Shown piece after piece: positions 7,882-16,015 of a stretch of DNA of 40,954 bases. A program made the position numbers and the translations under genes. The notes under the pieces were generated by a model, which worked only from the letters and a program-made list of their open reading frames with translations, ran no database searches and had not been told where the DNA came from. The stretch's first letter is position 1. Every line of letters begins with the position of its first letter. Origin of the DNA: Thermoplasmatales archaeon SW_10_69_26 (GTDB taxonomy: Archaea; Thermoplasmatota; SW-10-69-26); assembly GCA_003009755.1 (NCBI GenBank), contig PXUB01000009.1, positions 1 through 40,954 of the forward strand, in the 5' to 3' direction.

Positions 7882-8658
7882 CTACTCTCCGCTGAACTCG
7901 GCCTCGCGCTTGTCGAGGAAGGCCTCCATGCCCTCCTCCTGATCGTCGGTGCCGAAGCAGGCGGCGAAGGCCTCGGTCTCGAGTTCGTCGGCGGTCTTCG
8001 GCGCGGCGTCGAAGCCCTCGCGGATCGTGCGCTTGGCGAGCTCGACCGCGACGGGTCCGTTGTCGGCGATCGTCTCGGCCAACGCGAGCGCCTCGGCCTC
8101 GGCCTGGCCCTCGTCGACGAGGTGCGTGACCAGGTCGATCTCCTTGGCGCGCTTGGCGGGGATCTGGCGGCCGGTCAACACGAGGTCCAGGCCCGGACCC
8201 AGACCGCAGACGCGAGTCAGGCGCTGGGTGCCGCCGAAGCCGGGCACGACGCCGATCGTCGTCTCGGGGGCGCCGAAGCGCGAGCCGCGGGCGGCCACCC
8301 GGACGTCGCAGGCCAGCGCCAGCTCGAGCCCGCCACCGAGGGCGAATCCGTCGACAGCCGCGACGACGGGGACCTCGAGCTCCTCGATCGTCTCGACGAC
8401 CTCGTGGCCGGCGCGGCTGAACGAGCGCGCCTGCTGGGGATCCATGTCCTTCATCTCGCCGATGTCGGCGCCGGCGACGAACGCCTGGTCGCCGGCTCCG
8501 GTCACCACGATGGCGCGAGCCCCGGCGTCGCGAGCCTCGCGGATCTGCTCGCGCAGGTCGCCGAGGACCTCGCGGTTCAGCGCGTTCATCTCCTCGGGCC
8601 GGTCGACGGTGACCAGCGCGACGTCCCCCTTCGTCTCCATGCGCACGGGTTCGCTCAT
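7882..8658 (-). CDS. Enoyl-CoA hydratase / isomerase family (crotonase)
   Basis: This 258-residue crotonase-fold protein is of normal family length. The oxyanion-hole region FVAGADIGEM is at residues 60-69, and both catalytic glutamates of true hydratases are present: E112 in ALGGGLELALACD and E132 in FGAPETTIGVVPGFGG. This supports hydration of trans-2-enoyl-CoA in fatty-acid or PHA-precursor metabolism rather than an isomerase-only or decarboxylase role. No other beta-oxidation gene is adjacent. ATG 8658 lies 27 nt from a TATA-like box, consistent with a leaderless message. Confidence 0.9.
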   Translation of the reverse strand: MSEPVRMETKGDVALVTVDRPEEMNALNREVLGDLREQIREARDAGARAIVVTGAGDQAFVAGADIGEMKDMDPQQARSFSRAGHEVVETIEELEVPVVAAVDGFALGGGLELALACDVRVAARGSRFGAPETTIGVVPGFGGTQRLTRVCGLGPGLDLVLTGRQIPAKRAKEIDLVTHLVDEGQAEAEALALAETIADNGPVAVELAKRTIREGFDAAPKTADELETEAFAACFGTDDQEEGMEAFLDKREAEFSGE

Positions 8659-8680
8659 CGTAGGGCTAAAACGGGTCCCT

Positions 8681-8688
8681 GGTTTATC
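8681..8688 (-). promoter_or_regulatory. TATA-like box for the enoyl-CoA hydratase gene
   Basis: On the minus strand GATAAACC is centred about 27 nt before the ATG at 8658 (leaderless arrangement). Confidence 0.5.
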
Positions 8689-8778
8689 GGTGATGGCGGA
8701 GGCGGGGCGTAGAACCGACGGACTCCGTGGCGACGGCTGGCGAAACCATCAAGTGGCGATGCGAGGACTGGTCGATGG

Positions 8779-10359
8779 ATGATCGGGACGGCTTGGGACG
8801 CCAGCGGAGCGCTCGCCGTCGTGCTGGCCCTGGCGATCGTGGTGCCCCCGGCAGGAGCCAACATCGACGCCGGGGCCGCGCCCACCCCCGCCGTGGTTGC
8901 GCCGGAGCCGATGGACGCCGAGCTCGCCCAGCCACTGGTCAAGCTCGCCACCACGCCAGGCGAGATCGAAGCGATCCACGCCGGCCACGCCGCGGGGCAC
9001 GCCTGGGCCCAGACCACGCTGGCCGAGCCACCGAGGCTGGCTGAGGCTGTCGACGCACTCTACGAGGCCCACGGCCTCGCCCACGCGGACACCCTCGCAG
9101 ACGTGCCCGCCCCCGCCGAGGGGCCGCTGGCCACCCTCGTCACGCTGGCCGCCCACCACGCCGCCAACACCGGCCCCTACGCCGACGTGACCGACGAGAC
9201 GACCCACGCCACGACGCTCGGCGCCATCGATCCGATCCGCGACGAGCTACGCGAGATCCGCCACGACCTGCCCGCAGACCCGATCGTCGTCGACCCGCTC
9301 GGCCTCGTCGTCCTCGGCGGCAGCGGCGACAACACCTACACCCCCAACACCGTCGGCCCGACCGTCTGGCAGGGGCCACTCATCCTCGTCGAACCGGCAG
9401 GTGACGACACCTACGACATCCCCGTCGCCGCCCCGACCACTATCCATCGCCCTGATGACCCACTCAACGCGGTAGGCAACGACGTCCAATACGGCTCGTT
9501 CGCCCTCGAGTTCGAGGGCAACGACACCTACACCAAACGCACCGCCAGCGCTGATCTTGGCCCCGCCACCAACGCCATCCTCCTCGACGAACGAGGCAAC
9601 GACACCTACAGCCAACCCCACATCGAACGCACCACCGCCCACGCCAGCCCCGGCTTCGCCTACCTCCTCGACGAGCAAGGCCACGACACGTACCACGGCG
9701 ACGGTCACTACGAACCTCCGTTCATCCGGACCGGCAGCATCGCCTTCGCCCACCGAGCCAGCACCGCCATCCTTTGGGACCAGCGCGGTAACGACACCTA
9801 TCAGGCCGACGACGACGCTCACTTCAGCCACGCCATGGCCCATAGCCAGGACGCCGGGGCTCTACTGTGGGACGAGGAAGGCAACGATATATACATTGCC
9901 AACCAGGACGCTTTTGCCTCATCCTGGAACGACGCCGTCGCTCGTTTCGTCGACGAACGAGGCGATGACACATACGATGTCTTCAGCCCCCGCGGCGACT
10001 TCGGCTCGCATTACGAACAGCTCTCCCCCCGTCGGGGCGACAGCACCCTCAACCGAGGTCTCGGCGAGTTCGTCGACGCCCGCGGCCAGGACACCTACAC
10101 CTGGGACCCAATCGTCGGAGACAGCGAAGACCTACCCACCAACAACGAGACTCACGTCGACCACCGGGAGGATCGGAAATGGGGCGTCTTCATCGACTGC
10201 CAGACGCCGGCCGACGCGGATCGGCCGTGTGAGGAGGAACAGCACGAGGCTCGATGCACGATCGTGCGCCATCCGGCGGAGGTCCCGAGCCCGCTGGACG
10301 GTCTGCTCTCCCCCGCCCAGCATGCCATCGATGAACGGTGCCGGTCGGCCGGGCCCTGA
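8779..10359 (+). CDS. Secreted protein with nine GNDTY-type repeats (predicted beta-solenoid)
   Basis: This 526-residue exported protein has a signal-like hydrophobic stretch (residues 10-27, GALAVVLALAIVVPPAGA). Residues 45-165 are helical and Ala/His-rich. Residues about 182-441 carry nine copies of a motif close to D-E-x-G-N-D-T-Y: GSGDNTY 181, PAGDDTY 206, FEGNDTY 245, ERGNDTY 271, EQGHDTY 299, QRGNDTY 335, EEGNDIY 367, ERGDDTY 393 and ARGQDTY 434. Spacing is about 25-40 residues, each usually preceded by a hydrophobic strand (AILLD, AYLLD, ALLWD, ARFVD). The motif resembles Asp/Gly calcium-binding turns, so a Ca-stabilised beta-solenoid on the cell surface is my inference. Three of its four Cys are clustered near residues 474-495. 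Function unknown; no enzyme motif seen. Confidence 0.7.
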   Translation: MIGTAWDASGALAVVLALAIVVPPAGANIDAGAAPTPAVVAPEPMDAELAQPLVKLATTPGEIEAIHAGHAAGHAWAQTTLAEPPRLAEAVDALYEAHGLAHADTLADVPAPAEGPLATLVTLAAHHAANTGPYADVTDETTHATTLGAIDPIRDELREIRHDLPADPIVVDPLGLVVLGGSGDNTYTPNTVGPTVWQGPLILVEPAGDDTYDIPVAAPTTIHRPDDPLNAVGNDVQYGSFALEFEGNDTYTKRTASADLGPATNAILLDERGNDTYSQPHIERTTAHASPGFAYLLDEQGHDTYHGDGHYEPPFIRTGSIAFAHRASTAILWDQRGNDTYQADDDAHFSHAMAHSQDAGALLWDEEGNDIYIANQDAFASSWNDAVARFVDERGDDTYDVFSPRGDFGSHYEQLSPRRGDSTLNRGLGEFVDARGQDTYTWDPIVGDSEDLPTNNETHVDHREDRKWGVFIDCQTPADADRPCEEEQHEARCTIVRHPAEVPSPLDGLLSPAQHAIDERCRSAGP

Positions 10360-10371
10360 CCTGCGCTACGA

Positions 10372-10390
10372 CCGGTTCTCCTCCAACCGG
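10372..10390 (+). terminator. Hairpin after the GNDTY-repeat gene
   Basis: CCGGTT (10372-10377) and AACCGG (10385-10390) form a 6-bp stem with a 7-nt pyrimidine loop, 12 nt after the stop codon. No T run follows directly; the next T-rich stretch (10424-10428) belongs to the following promoter. Confidence 0.3.
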
Positions 10391-10420
10391 GCCCGTTCGC
10401 CCATTGGTCCACGGAGACGA

Positions 10421-10430
10421 GGGTTTTTCA
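10421..10430 (+). promoter_or_regulatory. TATA-like box for the large exported protein gene
   Basis: GGGTTTTTCA lies about 42 nt before the ATG at 10467. This leaves a short leader that contains the purine-rich ribosome site GGGAAGGG at 10457-10464. Confidence 0.4.
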
Positions 10431-10466
10431 GCAGGGGGGCGTGGGACGGCGGCGCGGGAAGGGACG

Positions 10467-13214
10467 ATGTCGGACAGGGCTGCGATGCAGGCGATCCAAG
10501 CCCCGCTGATCATGCTGATGGTGCTCGGTGCCATCGTCTTCGCCATCCACGCCGGCGGACCGGGATCTCCGCAGGCCCAGGAAGCCTACGAGAACAAGGA
10601 ACAGCAGACCCGCCAGATCGTGTATCGAGGGATGGATTGGTGCTGTCCCCCGGATCCCTCGTCGCGAAGCATCCTCCAGGACCGGGCGATGCAAGCTTGG
10701 GCTGGGGACGAGGAGCCGCTGGTGGCGACGTTCGGACCGTGGTTCCCCGAACAGGACACCACCGAGTTCGCGGTGAAGGCCAGCTGGGCCGCGCGGGACG
10801 GACCCGCCACCCACACCGTCGACCTGTACCGGTCGGCGCCCGCCGAGGGCAAGACCGCCGGCAGCCAGCAGCTGGCCAAGCCAGCCCACCAGGGTCCAGC
10901 CTTCGTCGTCCCCCGCTTGGACAAGGTGGCCCCCACGTCCAGCGCCGACGTGCTCGCCCTGCCCGTCCACAACCTGTGGCCCTACCACGTCGGGCCGCGG
11001 GGAGCCCACGCTGACCACATCGAGACCGAGATCGTCTACCAGCGGACCAGCCCCGGCGACTCCGGCACCTACGAGGCCGAGATGACCGGCCACACGGAGG
11101 TCACCGGCGCCGCCCGGCCTGCTACCGATATGCACTTCGCAGAGCCCGATTGGGAGCGCTTGGAAGCTCGGAACGAACGCCTCGGCCTGACGGTGTCGGT
11201 CGGCGACTCGACGCGGACGTTCACCCAAGCGCTGACGAAGGAAGATCTGAGCGCTGAGAGATCCCTCCATACAAGTGATGCATTCAACGACTCGGAGGAT
11301 CTCGACTCCGGAGCCTACCCTCATCACCCCTTCCAGGTCAACGTCAACCTCTCCGGCCCGGGCGCCATCGACGCCGGGGCCCGCAACGCCACCGACGGGA
11401 ACACGACCCAGTTCGACGAAGCCTACAAGCTCAAGGTCCACGTTCCACGGAACTGGACCGAGGTCACGATTACGCCCGAGCCCGGCGATGCAGATGACAA
11501 CAAGGAGAACAATTGGACCCGCACCTCGGTCGAGGAACTCCCCTCCGGCGGGCACCGGATCACCAGCTTCCTGAACGTGACCGCGGAGTTCAGCGTCTCC
11601 GGCACCCGCCACGTCGACCGGCCACGCTGGGTGCTGACCAACGGCACCGAGATCAACGCACCGTTCCGCTTCCACGCCCGGCCCCCATCGGACACCGAGT
11701 CGACGGAGCTGGGCTTCCAGGACATCGAAGCGACGCTGGAAGCGATGCGCTTCAACGCGCGGGAGACCGCCGATCTCACCGTCGAGGTGGCCTCCAGCCC
11801 CGGCCGCGTGCACCGCAGCCTGGACGTCCACGCACCCAGCCTCGTGCCCGAGACGCCGTGGGCCGCTGGGGATCCGCCGACACCCGAGGGCATCCGCCTG
11901 CCGATCGGCGCCACCCTGAAGAACGGCGGTGAGAGCACCGAGGTCGACCGCATCACGTGGACGATCCCCCAAGCCACGTGGACCGACGAGGACCGGAACC
12001 CGCTACGTCGCATCGAGCCGCTCGAGGACTTCACCGGCGGCGAGGGTCGCTGGAGCTACAGCCAGGCGAACGGCACGCTCACCGTGAGATGGCAGCCCGA
12101 TCTCACGCTGACCCCCACGGAGCGGACCTGCGACGGGCTCGAGGCCTGCGCCGTCGCCGCCTCGCTCGTGCTCGACGGTCGCGGGCTGAACCAGCGACCG
12201 CTGTGGGGCGAACCCAAGCTCGTCAGCTTGTACGAGACCGACGACAGCCGAGACTACGTCGACTGGTTCGTGCGCAGCCTCGACGCCTGGGAGGGCGTGC
12301 CCGTCGAGCACGACCAGCGCCCGGGCTTCGCTCTCGGCCACCGCTACCCGATCGCCGAGGCCGGGCCCGCCGAGGGCGCCTACCGGTTCACCGTTCCCCC
12401 GACACTCACGCCCGCGTGCGAGGAGCAGTTGCGGGAGCGGAACCAGGCGGACCGTTCCCGACGTGGCGACACGGTCCACTACGACTTCGGGCCCCGGGAG
12501 GACGGGCTCCCTCATCTCGCCCCCCTCTGCGAACAACGCTCGCGACAGTTCCTCGCCGTCGCCGAGATGGGCGACCGCTACCACACCGACGCGATCGGCA
12601 ACCGAGCCTACGAATCCGTCGCCGACCTCTCCGGGCAGACCGTCGCCAAGTGGCACAACGGCCTGGCCGAGTCGAGCGTGTCCGGGCCGAGCGAGACCCC
12701 AGCCGGCAGCCCAGCGAACTTCAGCGTCCAGATGGACTCCCTGCTCGATCAACTCGTCCACGACGGCGTGGGCAACGCCACGCTCGAGGCCGAGATCTAC
12801 GACCCCTCCAACGCCTGGGAGAACCACCCCTGGTACCACGAGGTGCTCCGCGAACACGCGGGGTTGGCCACCGACCCGAACATCGACACGACCGACGAGA
12901 AGATCGACCGGACTTTCGAGGACCCCGAGGAGCCGGATTGCCAACACTCCCAGCACCGACACGAATGCGAACGAGCCGACACCGGCAAGCCCATCCCCTC
13001 CTCGTTCAACCTCTCGACCCCGATCCCCGAGGACACCGTCCCTGGGACCCACCTCCTCGTCCTCGAGGTCAGCTGGGGGTTCACCACCGCCGGCGGAACC
13101 GAGATCACGGAGACCGGACGGTTGATCGAGCCGTTCGACGTGCTCCCTCCGCAAGGGGGCCGCGTCCAAGGCACGGCGCTGGGCATGACGGCCTGGGACA
13201 CCGACTGGCGGTGA
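10467..13214 (+). CDS. Large membrane-anchored exported protein of unknown function
   Basis: This 915-residue protein begins with a short Met-Ser-Asp-Arg stretch followed by one hydrophobic helix (about residues 11-29, APLIMLMVLGAIVFAIHAG). Everything after it should lie outside the cell. The ectodomain is acidic, rich in beta-type sequence and contains several NxS/NxT sequons (such as NLSGP, NWTEV, NVTAE). Paired cysteines occur in WCCPPD, TCDGLEAC and near the C-terminus (CQHSQHRHECE). I recognise no catalytic or binding motif. The ATG at 10467 was chosen because it follows GGGAAGGG and places the hydrophobic helix at the N-terminus. It sits between another secreted protein and pheT. An S-layer, adhesin or assembly role is possible but unsupported. 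Confidence 0.7.
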   Translation: MSDRAAMQAIQAPLIMLMVLGAIVFAIHAGGPGSPQAQEAYENKEQQTRQIVYRGMDWCCPPDPSSRSILQDRAMQAWAGDEEPLVATFGPWFPEQDTTEFAVKASWAARDGPATHTVDLYRSAPAEGKTAGSQQLAKPAHQGPAFVVPRLDKVAPTSSADVLALPVHNLWPYHVGPRGAHADHIETEIVYQRTSPGDSGTYEAEMTGHTEVTGAARPATDMHFAEPDWERLEARNERLGLTVSVGDSTRTFTQALTKEDLSAERSLHTSDAFNDSEDLDSGAYPHHPFQVNVNLSGPGAIDAGARNATDGNTTQFDEAYKLKVHVPRNWTEVTITPEPGDADDNKENNWTRTSVEELPSGGHRITSFLNVTAEFSVSGTRHVDRPRWVLTNGTEINAPFRFHARPPSDTESTELGFQDIEATLEAMRFNARETADLTVEVASSPGRVHRSLDVHAPSLVPETPWAAGDPPTPEGIRLPIGATLKNGGESTEVDRITWTIPQATWTDEDRNPLRRIEPLEDFTGGEGRWSYSQANGTLTVRWQPDLTLTPTERTCDGLEACAVAASLVLDGRGLNQRPLWGEPKLVSLYETDDSRDYVDWFVRSLDAWEGVPVEHDQRPGFALGHRYPIAEAGPAEGAYRFTVPPTLTPACEEQLRERNQADRSRRGDTVHYDFGPREDGLPHLAPLCEQRSRQFLAVAEMGDRYHTDAIGNRAYESVADLSGQTVAKWHNGLAESSVSGPSETPAGSPANFSVQMDSLLDQLVHDGVGNATLEAEIYDPSNAWENHPWYHEVLREHAGLATDPNIDTTDEKIDRTFEDPEEPDCQHSQHRHECERADTGKPIPSSFNLSTPIPEDTVPGTHLLVLEVSWGFTTAGGTEITETGRLIEPFDVLPPQGGRVQGTALGMTAWDTDWR

Positions 13215-13229
13215 GCATCCCTCCCGCCA

Positions 13230-13242
13230 CAACTTTTGTACC
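13230..13242 (+). promoter_or_regulatory. TATA-like box for pheT
   Basis: CAACTTTTGTACC is centred 26 nt before the GTG at 13263. This decides that start and implies a leaderless transcript. Confidence 0.5.
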
Positions 13243-13262
13243 GTTCCCTGCATCGCGGCCTC

Positions 13263-14954
13263 GTGCCCGTCGTCAAGTTCGACCGCGAGCGTCTGGTCGA
13301 CGCCGTCGACGCCAGCGTGACTGATGACGAGCTGGCCGAAGCGCTCGCCATGCTCGGCTGCGTGCCGGAGGAGACCGGCGCCGAGTGGGCCGTCGAGGTG
13401 TTCCCCGACCGCCCCGACCTGCTGTCGGCCGAGCTGCTGGCCCGCGCCCTGCGCACCTACCTCGGCGACGAGCCCGGCCTGACGACGCACGACGTCGCCG
13501 AACCCGAGGAGACGCTGGTCTCGGATGCCTCCGTCGAGGAGGTCCGCCCGGTGATCGTGGGCGGGCGCGCAGGCGGCATCGATCTCGACGATGGCACGCT
13601 GACGGGCCTGATGGATCTCCAGGAGGACCTGCACTGGGGGCTGGGCGCCCGCCGCCGCAAGGTCAGCGTCGGCATCCACGATGCGGCCGGCTTGACCCCG
13701 CCCTACACCTACAAGGCGGTCGACCCGGACGAGGTCAGCTTCGTCCCGCTGAAGGGCGCCCAGCGGATGACGATGCGGGAGATGACCGCCAAGATCGAGA
13801 AAGGAGTCGAGTTCGCTCACCTCGTCGAGGACCACGACCGCTGGCCGTTGATCGTGGACGACGAGGCCCAGGTTCTGTCCTTCCCGCCGATCATCAACGG
13901 CACCGAGACGACGGTGACCGCGGACACCGACGACGTCTTCGTCGACGTGACCGGCACCGACGAGCGCGCCTGCCGCGAGGTGCTCACCGTCGTCATGGCG
14001 CAGCTGGCCGAGCTCGGCGGCGAGCTCGAGCAGATCGAGGTCGTCCGCCCCGAGGGCTCGGTGACGACGCCCCAGCTGGATCCCTCCAGCCACGAGCTCG
14101 AGCTGGCCCGTGCCCGTTCGCTGTTGGGCGGCTCCTTCGAGGCCGAAGATGCGGTGCAGGCGCTCGAGCGCATGGGCCATGGCGCCGAGACCGCCGGCGA
14201 CGAGCTCGCGGTCGAGGTCCCCGCCTGGCGATCGGACGTCCTGCACGAGGTGGATCTGGTGGAGGACGTGGCCATCGGGATCGGCTACGACCGGTTTACC
14301 GGCGCGCAGCCGACGGCCGTGACCTACGGCGAGCCTTCGCCCGGCGAGGCCTTCCACGAGCAGGTGCGTCGCGCCCTCACCGGGTTCGGCTACCTCGAGT
14401 GCTTGACCCTGACGCTGCGCAACCGGGAGGAGCAGACCGACCTGATCGAGGCCGCGGACCTGCTCGTGGCGGTCCAAAACCCGGTCAGCCAGGAGCAGGA
14501 GGTGCTCCGCCGACGGCTGGTGCCGTGCCTGTTGGATCTGGCGGCCGAGAACACGCACCGCGATCTTCCCCAGCAGCTGTTCGAGGTCGGCGAGGTCGTC
14601 GTCCCCGACGAGGGCTCGGCGGACAACGAGCCGCGCGTCGCCGGCATCACGGTCGACCCCGAGGCCGGCTTCACCGACGCCAAACAGCACGTCGAAGGCC
14701 TGCTTCGCGCGCTCGCGATCCCCTGCCAGCTGGAGGCCGCCGAGGCTCCCGGCTACATCGAGGGCCGGTGCGCGGCCGTCCACCACGCCGCCACCGGCGA
14801 CCGCCTGGGCACGCTCGGCGAGGTCCACCCGGCCACGCTCGAGCAACTGGAGGTCACGACGCCCGTGGCCGCCTTCGAGCTGTGCTTCACCGAGCACCCC
14901 GAGGCCGGCAGCTGGGGGCCCGAAACCCGCTCGGCGCCGGCGAGCCCCGACTGA
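13263..14954 (+). CDS. pheT: Phenylalanyl-tRNA synthetase beta subunit
   Basis: This 563-residue archaeal-type beta subunit pairs with PheS to charge tRNA-Phe. It begins MPVVKFDRERLVDAV. It shows the B3/B4 tRNA-editing region (GIHDAAGLTPPYTYKAVDPDEVSFVPL split over residues 140-166), the B5 domain (LARARSLLGGSFEAEDAVQALERMGH, then VEVPAWRSDVLHEVDLVEDVAIGIGYD near residues 319-344), and the catalytic-like core QNPVSQEQEVLRRRLVP. Length fits the archaeal family. pheS is not in the window. The GTG at 13263 is 26 nt from a TATA-like box. Confidence 0.95.
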   Translation: MPVVKFDRERLVDAVDASVTDDELAEALAMLGCVPEETGAEWAVEVFPDRPDLLSAELLARALRTYLGDEPGLTTHDVAEPEETLVSDASVEEVRPVIVGGRAGGIDLDDGTLTGLMDLQEDLHWGLGARRRKVSVGIHDAAGLTPPYTYKAVDPDEVSFVPLKGAQRMTMREMTAKIEKGVEFAHLVEDHDRWPLIVDDEAQVLSFPPIINGTETTVTADTDDVFVDVTGTDERACREVLTVVMAQLAELGGELEQIEVVRPEGSVTTPQLDPSSHELELARARSLLGGSFEAEDAVQALERMGHGAETAGDELAVEVPAWRSDVLHEVDLVEDVAIGIGYDRFTGAQPTAVTYGEPSPGEAFHEQVRRALTGFGYLECLTLTLRNREEQTDLIEAADLLVAVQNPVSQEQEVLRRRLVPCLLDLAAENTHRDLPQQLFEVGEVVVPDEGSADNEPRVAGITVDPEAGFTDAKQHVEGLLRALAIPCQLEAAEAPGYIEGRCAAVHHAATGDRLGTLGEVHPATLEQLEVTTPVAAFELCFTEHPEAGSWGPETRSAPASPD

Positions 14955-14990
14955 GCGCGGCGGCCCGAGGCGAGAGCCAACGAGGAAACG

Positions 14991-15000
14991 CTCAAATACA
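14991..15000 (+). promoter_or_regulatory. TATA-like box for the AbrB-like / coiled-coil operon
   Basis: CTCAAATACA, 45-54 nt before the ATG at 15045. Transcription would begin near 15020, between the two arms of a perfect inverted repeat. Confidence 0.5.
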
Positions 15001-15003
15001 CCT

Positions 15004-15038
15004 CCTCGTTGTATGAGACACAAGCTCGCACAACGAGG
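15004..15038. promoter_or_regulatory. Inverted-repeat operator candidate (CCTCGTTGT / ACAACGAGG)
   Basis: Two perfect 9-bp arms at 15004-15012 and 15030-15038 flank the expected transcription start. A further direct copy of the half-site, CAACGAGG, lies at 14978-14985 upstream of the TATA-like box. Three half-sites at roughly 25-28 bp steps surround the promoter, which would suit an autorepressor such as the first gene product. Confidence 0.5.
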
Positions 15039-15044
15039 GTCGGG

Positions 15045-15482
15045 ATGAAGATCGACATCGGTCGCGGCAAGATCCTGGGCACGAAGGAGGTCAGCGCCAA
15101 CGGCCAGATCAGCGGTTTCAAGGATTACGCCGGCCGCGAGGTGCTGGTGATCCTGCCAGCCGAGGAGACCGAGGTCGAGCCCGACCCGGCCGAGGTCGTC
15201 GAGGAGGTCAAGCTCGCCACGCAGCACCACATGCGCGTGGCGTTCAACGAGTACGAGCAGGCCAAGGATCGGTTCCGCGGCCCCGGCGAGGCCACCCGCC
15301 GGTTCCTCGAAGATCACACCCCGGACTCCTTCCAGGGATTGTACGGCGAGATCGAACGGTGGCTGGGCGAGCAGACCGGCAAAGCCGAGGACAGGGTCCG
15401 CGAGGCGCTCGACGCCGAACGCCCCGAGCCTGCCTTGGCCGAGGACGACCCGACGGAACCCGACAAGGAGGAGATCGAATGA
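15045..15482 (+). CDS. AbrB/SpoVT-like regulator, PhaR-like candidate
   Basis: This 145-residue protein begins MKIDIGRGKILGTKEVSANG and continues QISGFKDYAGREVLVILPAEE, giving a swapped-hairpin AbrB-like domain over about residues 8-42 (SANGQI aligns with the typical SSKGQI). The rest (about 45-120) is charged and helical, ending in an acidic tail. AbrB-like domains bind DNA as dimers. The gene overlaps the next by ATGA. In Haloferax mediterranei an AbrB-type regulator, PhaR, is co-transcribed with the phasin PhaP and controls granule formation; the same gene order here makes a PhaR-like role a reasonable hypothesis. ATG 15045 is preceded by GAGGGT. An upstream TTG at 15009 would lie before the predicted transcription start. 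Confidence 0.6.
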   Translation: MKIDIGRGKILGTKEVSANGQISGFKDYAGREVLVILPAEETEVEPDPAEVVEEVKLATQHHMRVAFNEYEQAKDRFRGPGEATRRFLEDHTPDSFQGLYGEIERWLGEQTGKAEDRVREALDAERPEPALAEDDPTEPDKEEIE

Positions 15483-16015
15483 AGTTCGACGATGTGAAGC
15501 GAACAGCACGCGAGACGGTGAACGATCTGTCGCGGTACGCGACCGAGCACGCCGAGCTCGCTCGCGAGCAGTACGAGGACTACACCGAGCGCCACGGCGA
15601 CCCGGTCGAGAAGGCCCGCGAGCAGGTGCGCGAGCCCGTCGAGGAGACCCAGGAGCAGATCCTGGAGCTCTCTGAGGACGTCAACGAACAGACCCAGCGG
15701 CTCGCGATCGAGGTCACCGAGCAGGCCGACGCCATCACGCGCGTCGTGAACGCCGAGGCCCAACGGATGACCAAGGAGGTCGCCGAGCGCGTGGAGCCCG
15801 TCGTCGGTTTGGTCGAGGGGGCGCGCCCGCCGAAGCGTGGCGTCGAGACCGAGGAGGTCCCGCCGACGGGCGAGGACGAGGGCGAGGAGACCGACACCCC
15901 GATCGCGTCCGAGGAGGCCGAGGAGCCGCCCACGCCCCCGAAGAGCGAGGACGGCACCGGCACCGCCGAGCCCTCGGAGACCACCCAGGCCTCTGACGAG
16001 CCGGAAGGCGCCTGA
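15479..16015 (+). CDS. Coiled-coil, phasin-like protein with acidic disordered tail
   Basis: This 178-residue protein is translationally coupled (ATGA) to the AbrB-like gene. Residues 1-115 are almost entirely amphipathic helix with an 11- or 7-residue-like rhythm (VKRTARETVNDLSRYATEHA, AREQVREPVEETQEQILELS, QRLAIEVTEQADAITRVVNA). This resembles phasins and apolipoprotein-like surface binders. Residues about 116-178 are Pro/Glu/Thr-rich and probably disordered. Phasins coat polyhydroxyalkanoate granules; a general lipid- or membrane-surface binding role is the alternative. The stop codon abuts the stop of the convergent TolB-like gene, forming TGATCA. No PHA synthase gene is in the window, so the link to PHA is inference. 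Confidence 0.6.
   Translation: MKFDDVKRTARETVNDLSRYATEHAELAREQYEDYTERHGDPVEKAREQVREPVEETQEQILELSEDVNEQTQRLAIEVTEQADAITRVVNAEAQRMTKEVAERVEPVVGLVEGARPPKRGVETEEVPPTGEDEGEETDTPIASEEAEEPPTPPKSEDGTGTAEPSETTQASDEPEGA

Noticed and set aside
15013-15048. 11-codon upstream ORF overlapping the AbrB-like start
   Set aside because: Its ATG probably lies before the transcription start, and the overlap can arise by chance from the operator sequence.
12003-15509. 1168-residue minus-strand open frame across pheT and its neighbours
   Set aside because: It runs antisense through three well-supported genes, has low-complexity Gly/Leu/Val/Arg composition and no recognisable motif. Long stop-free antisense frames are expected at this GC content.
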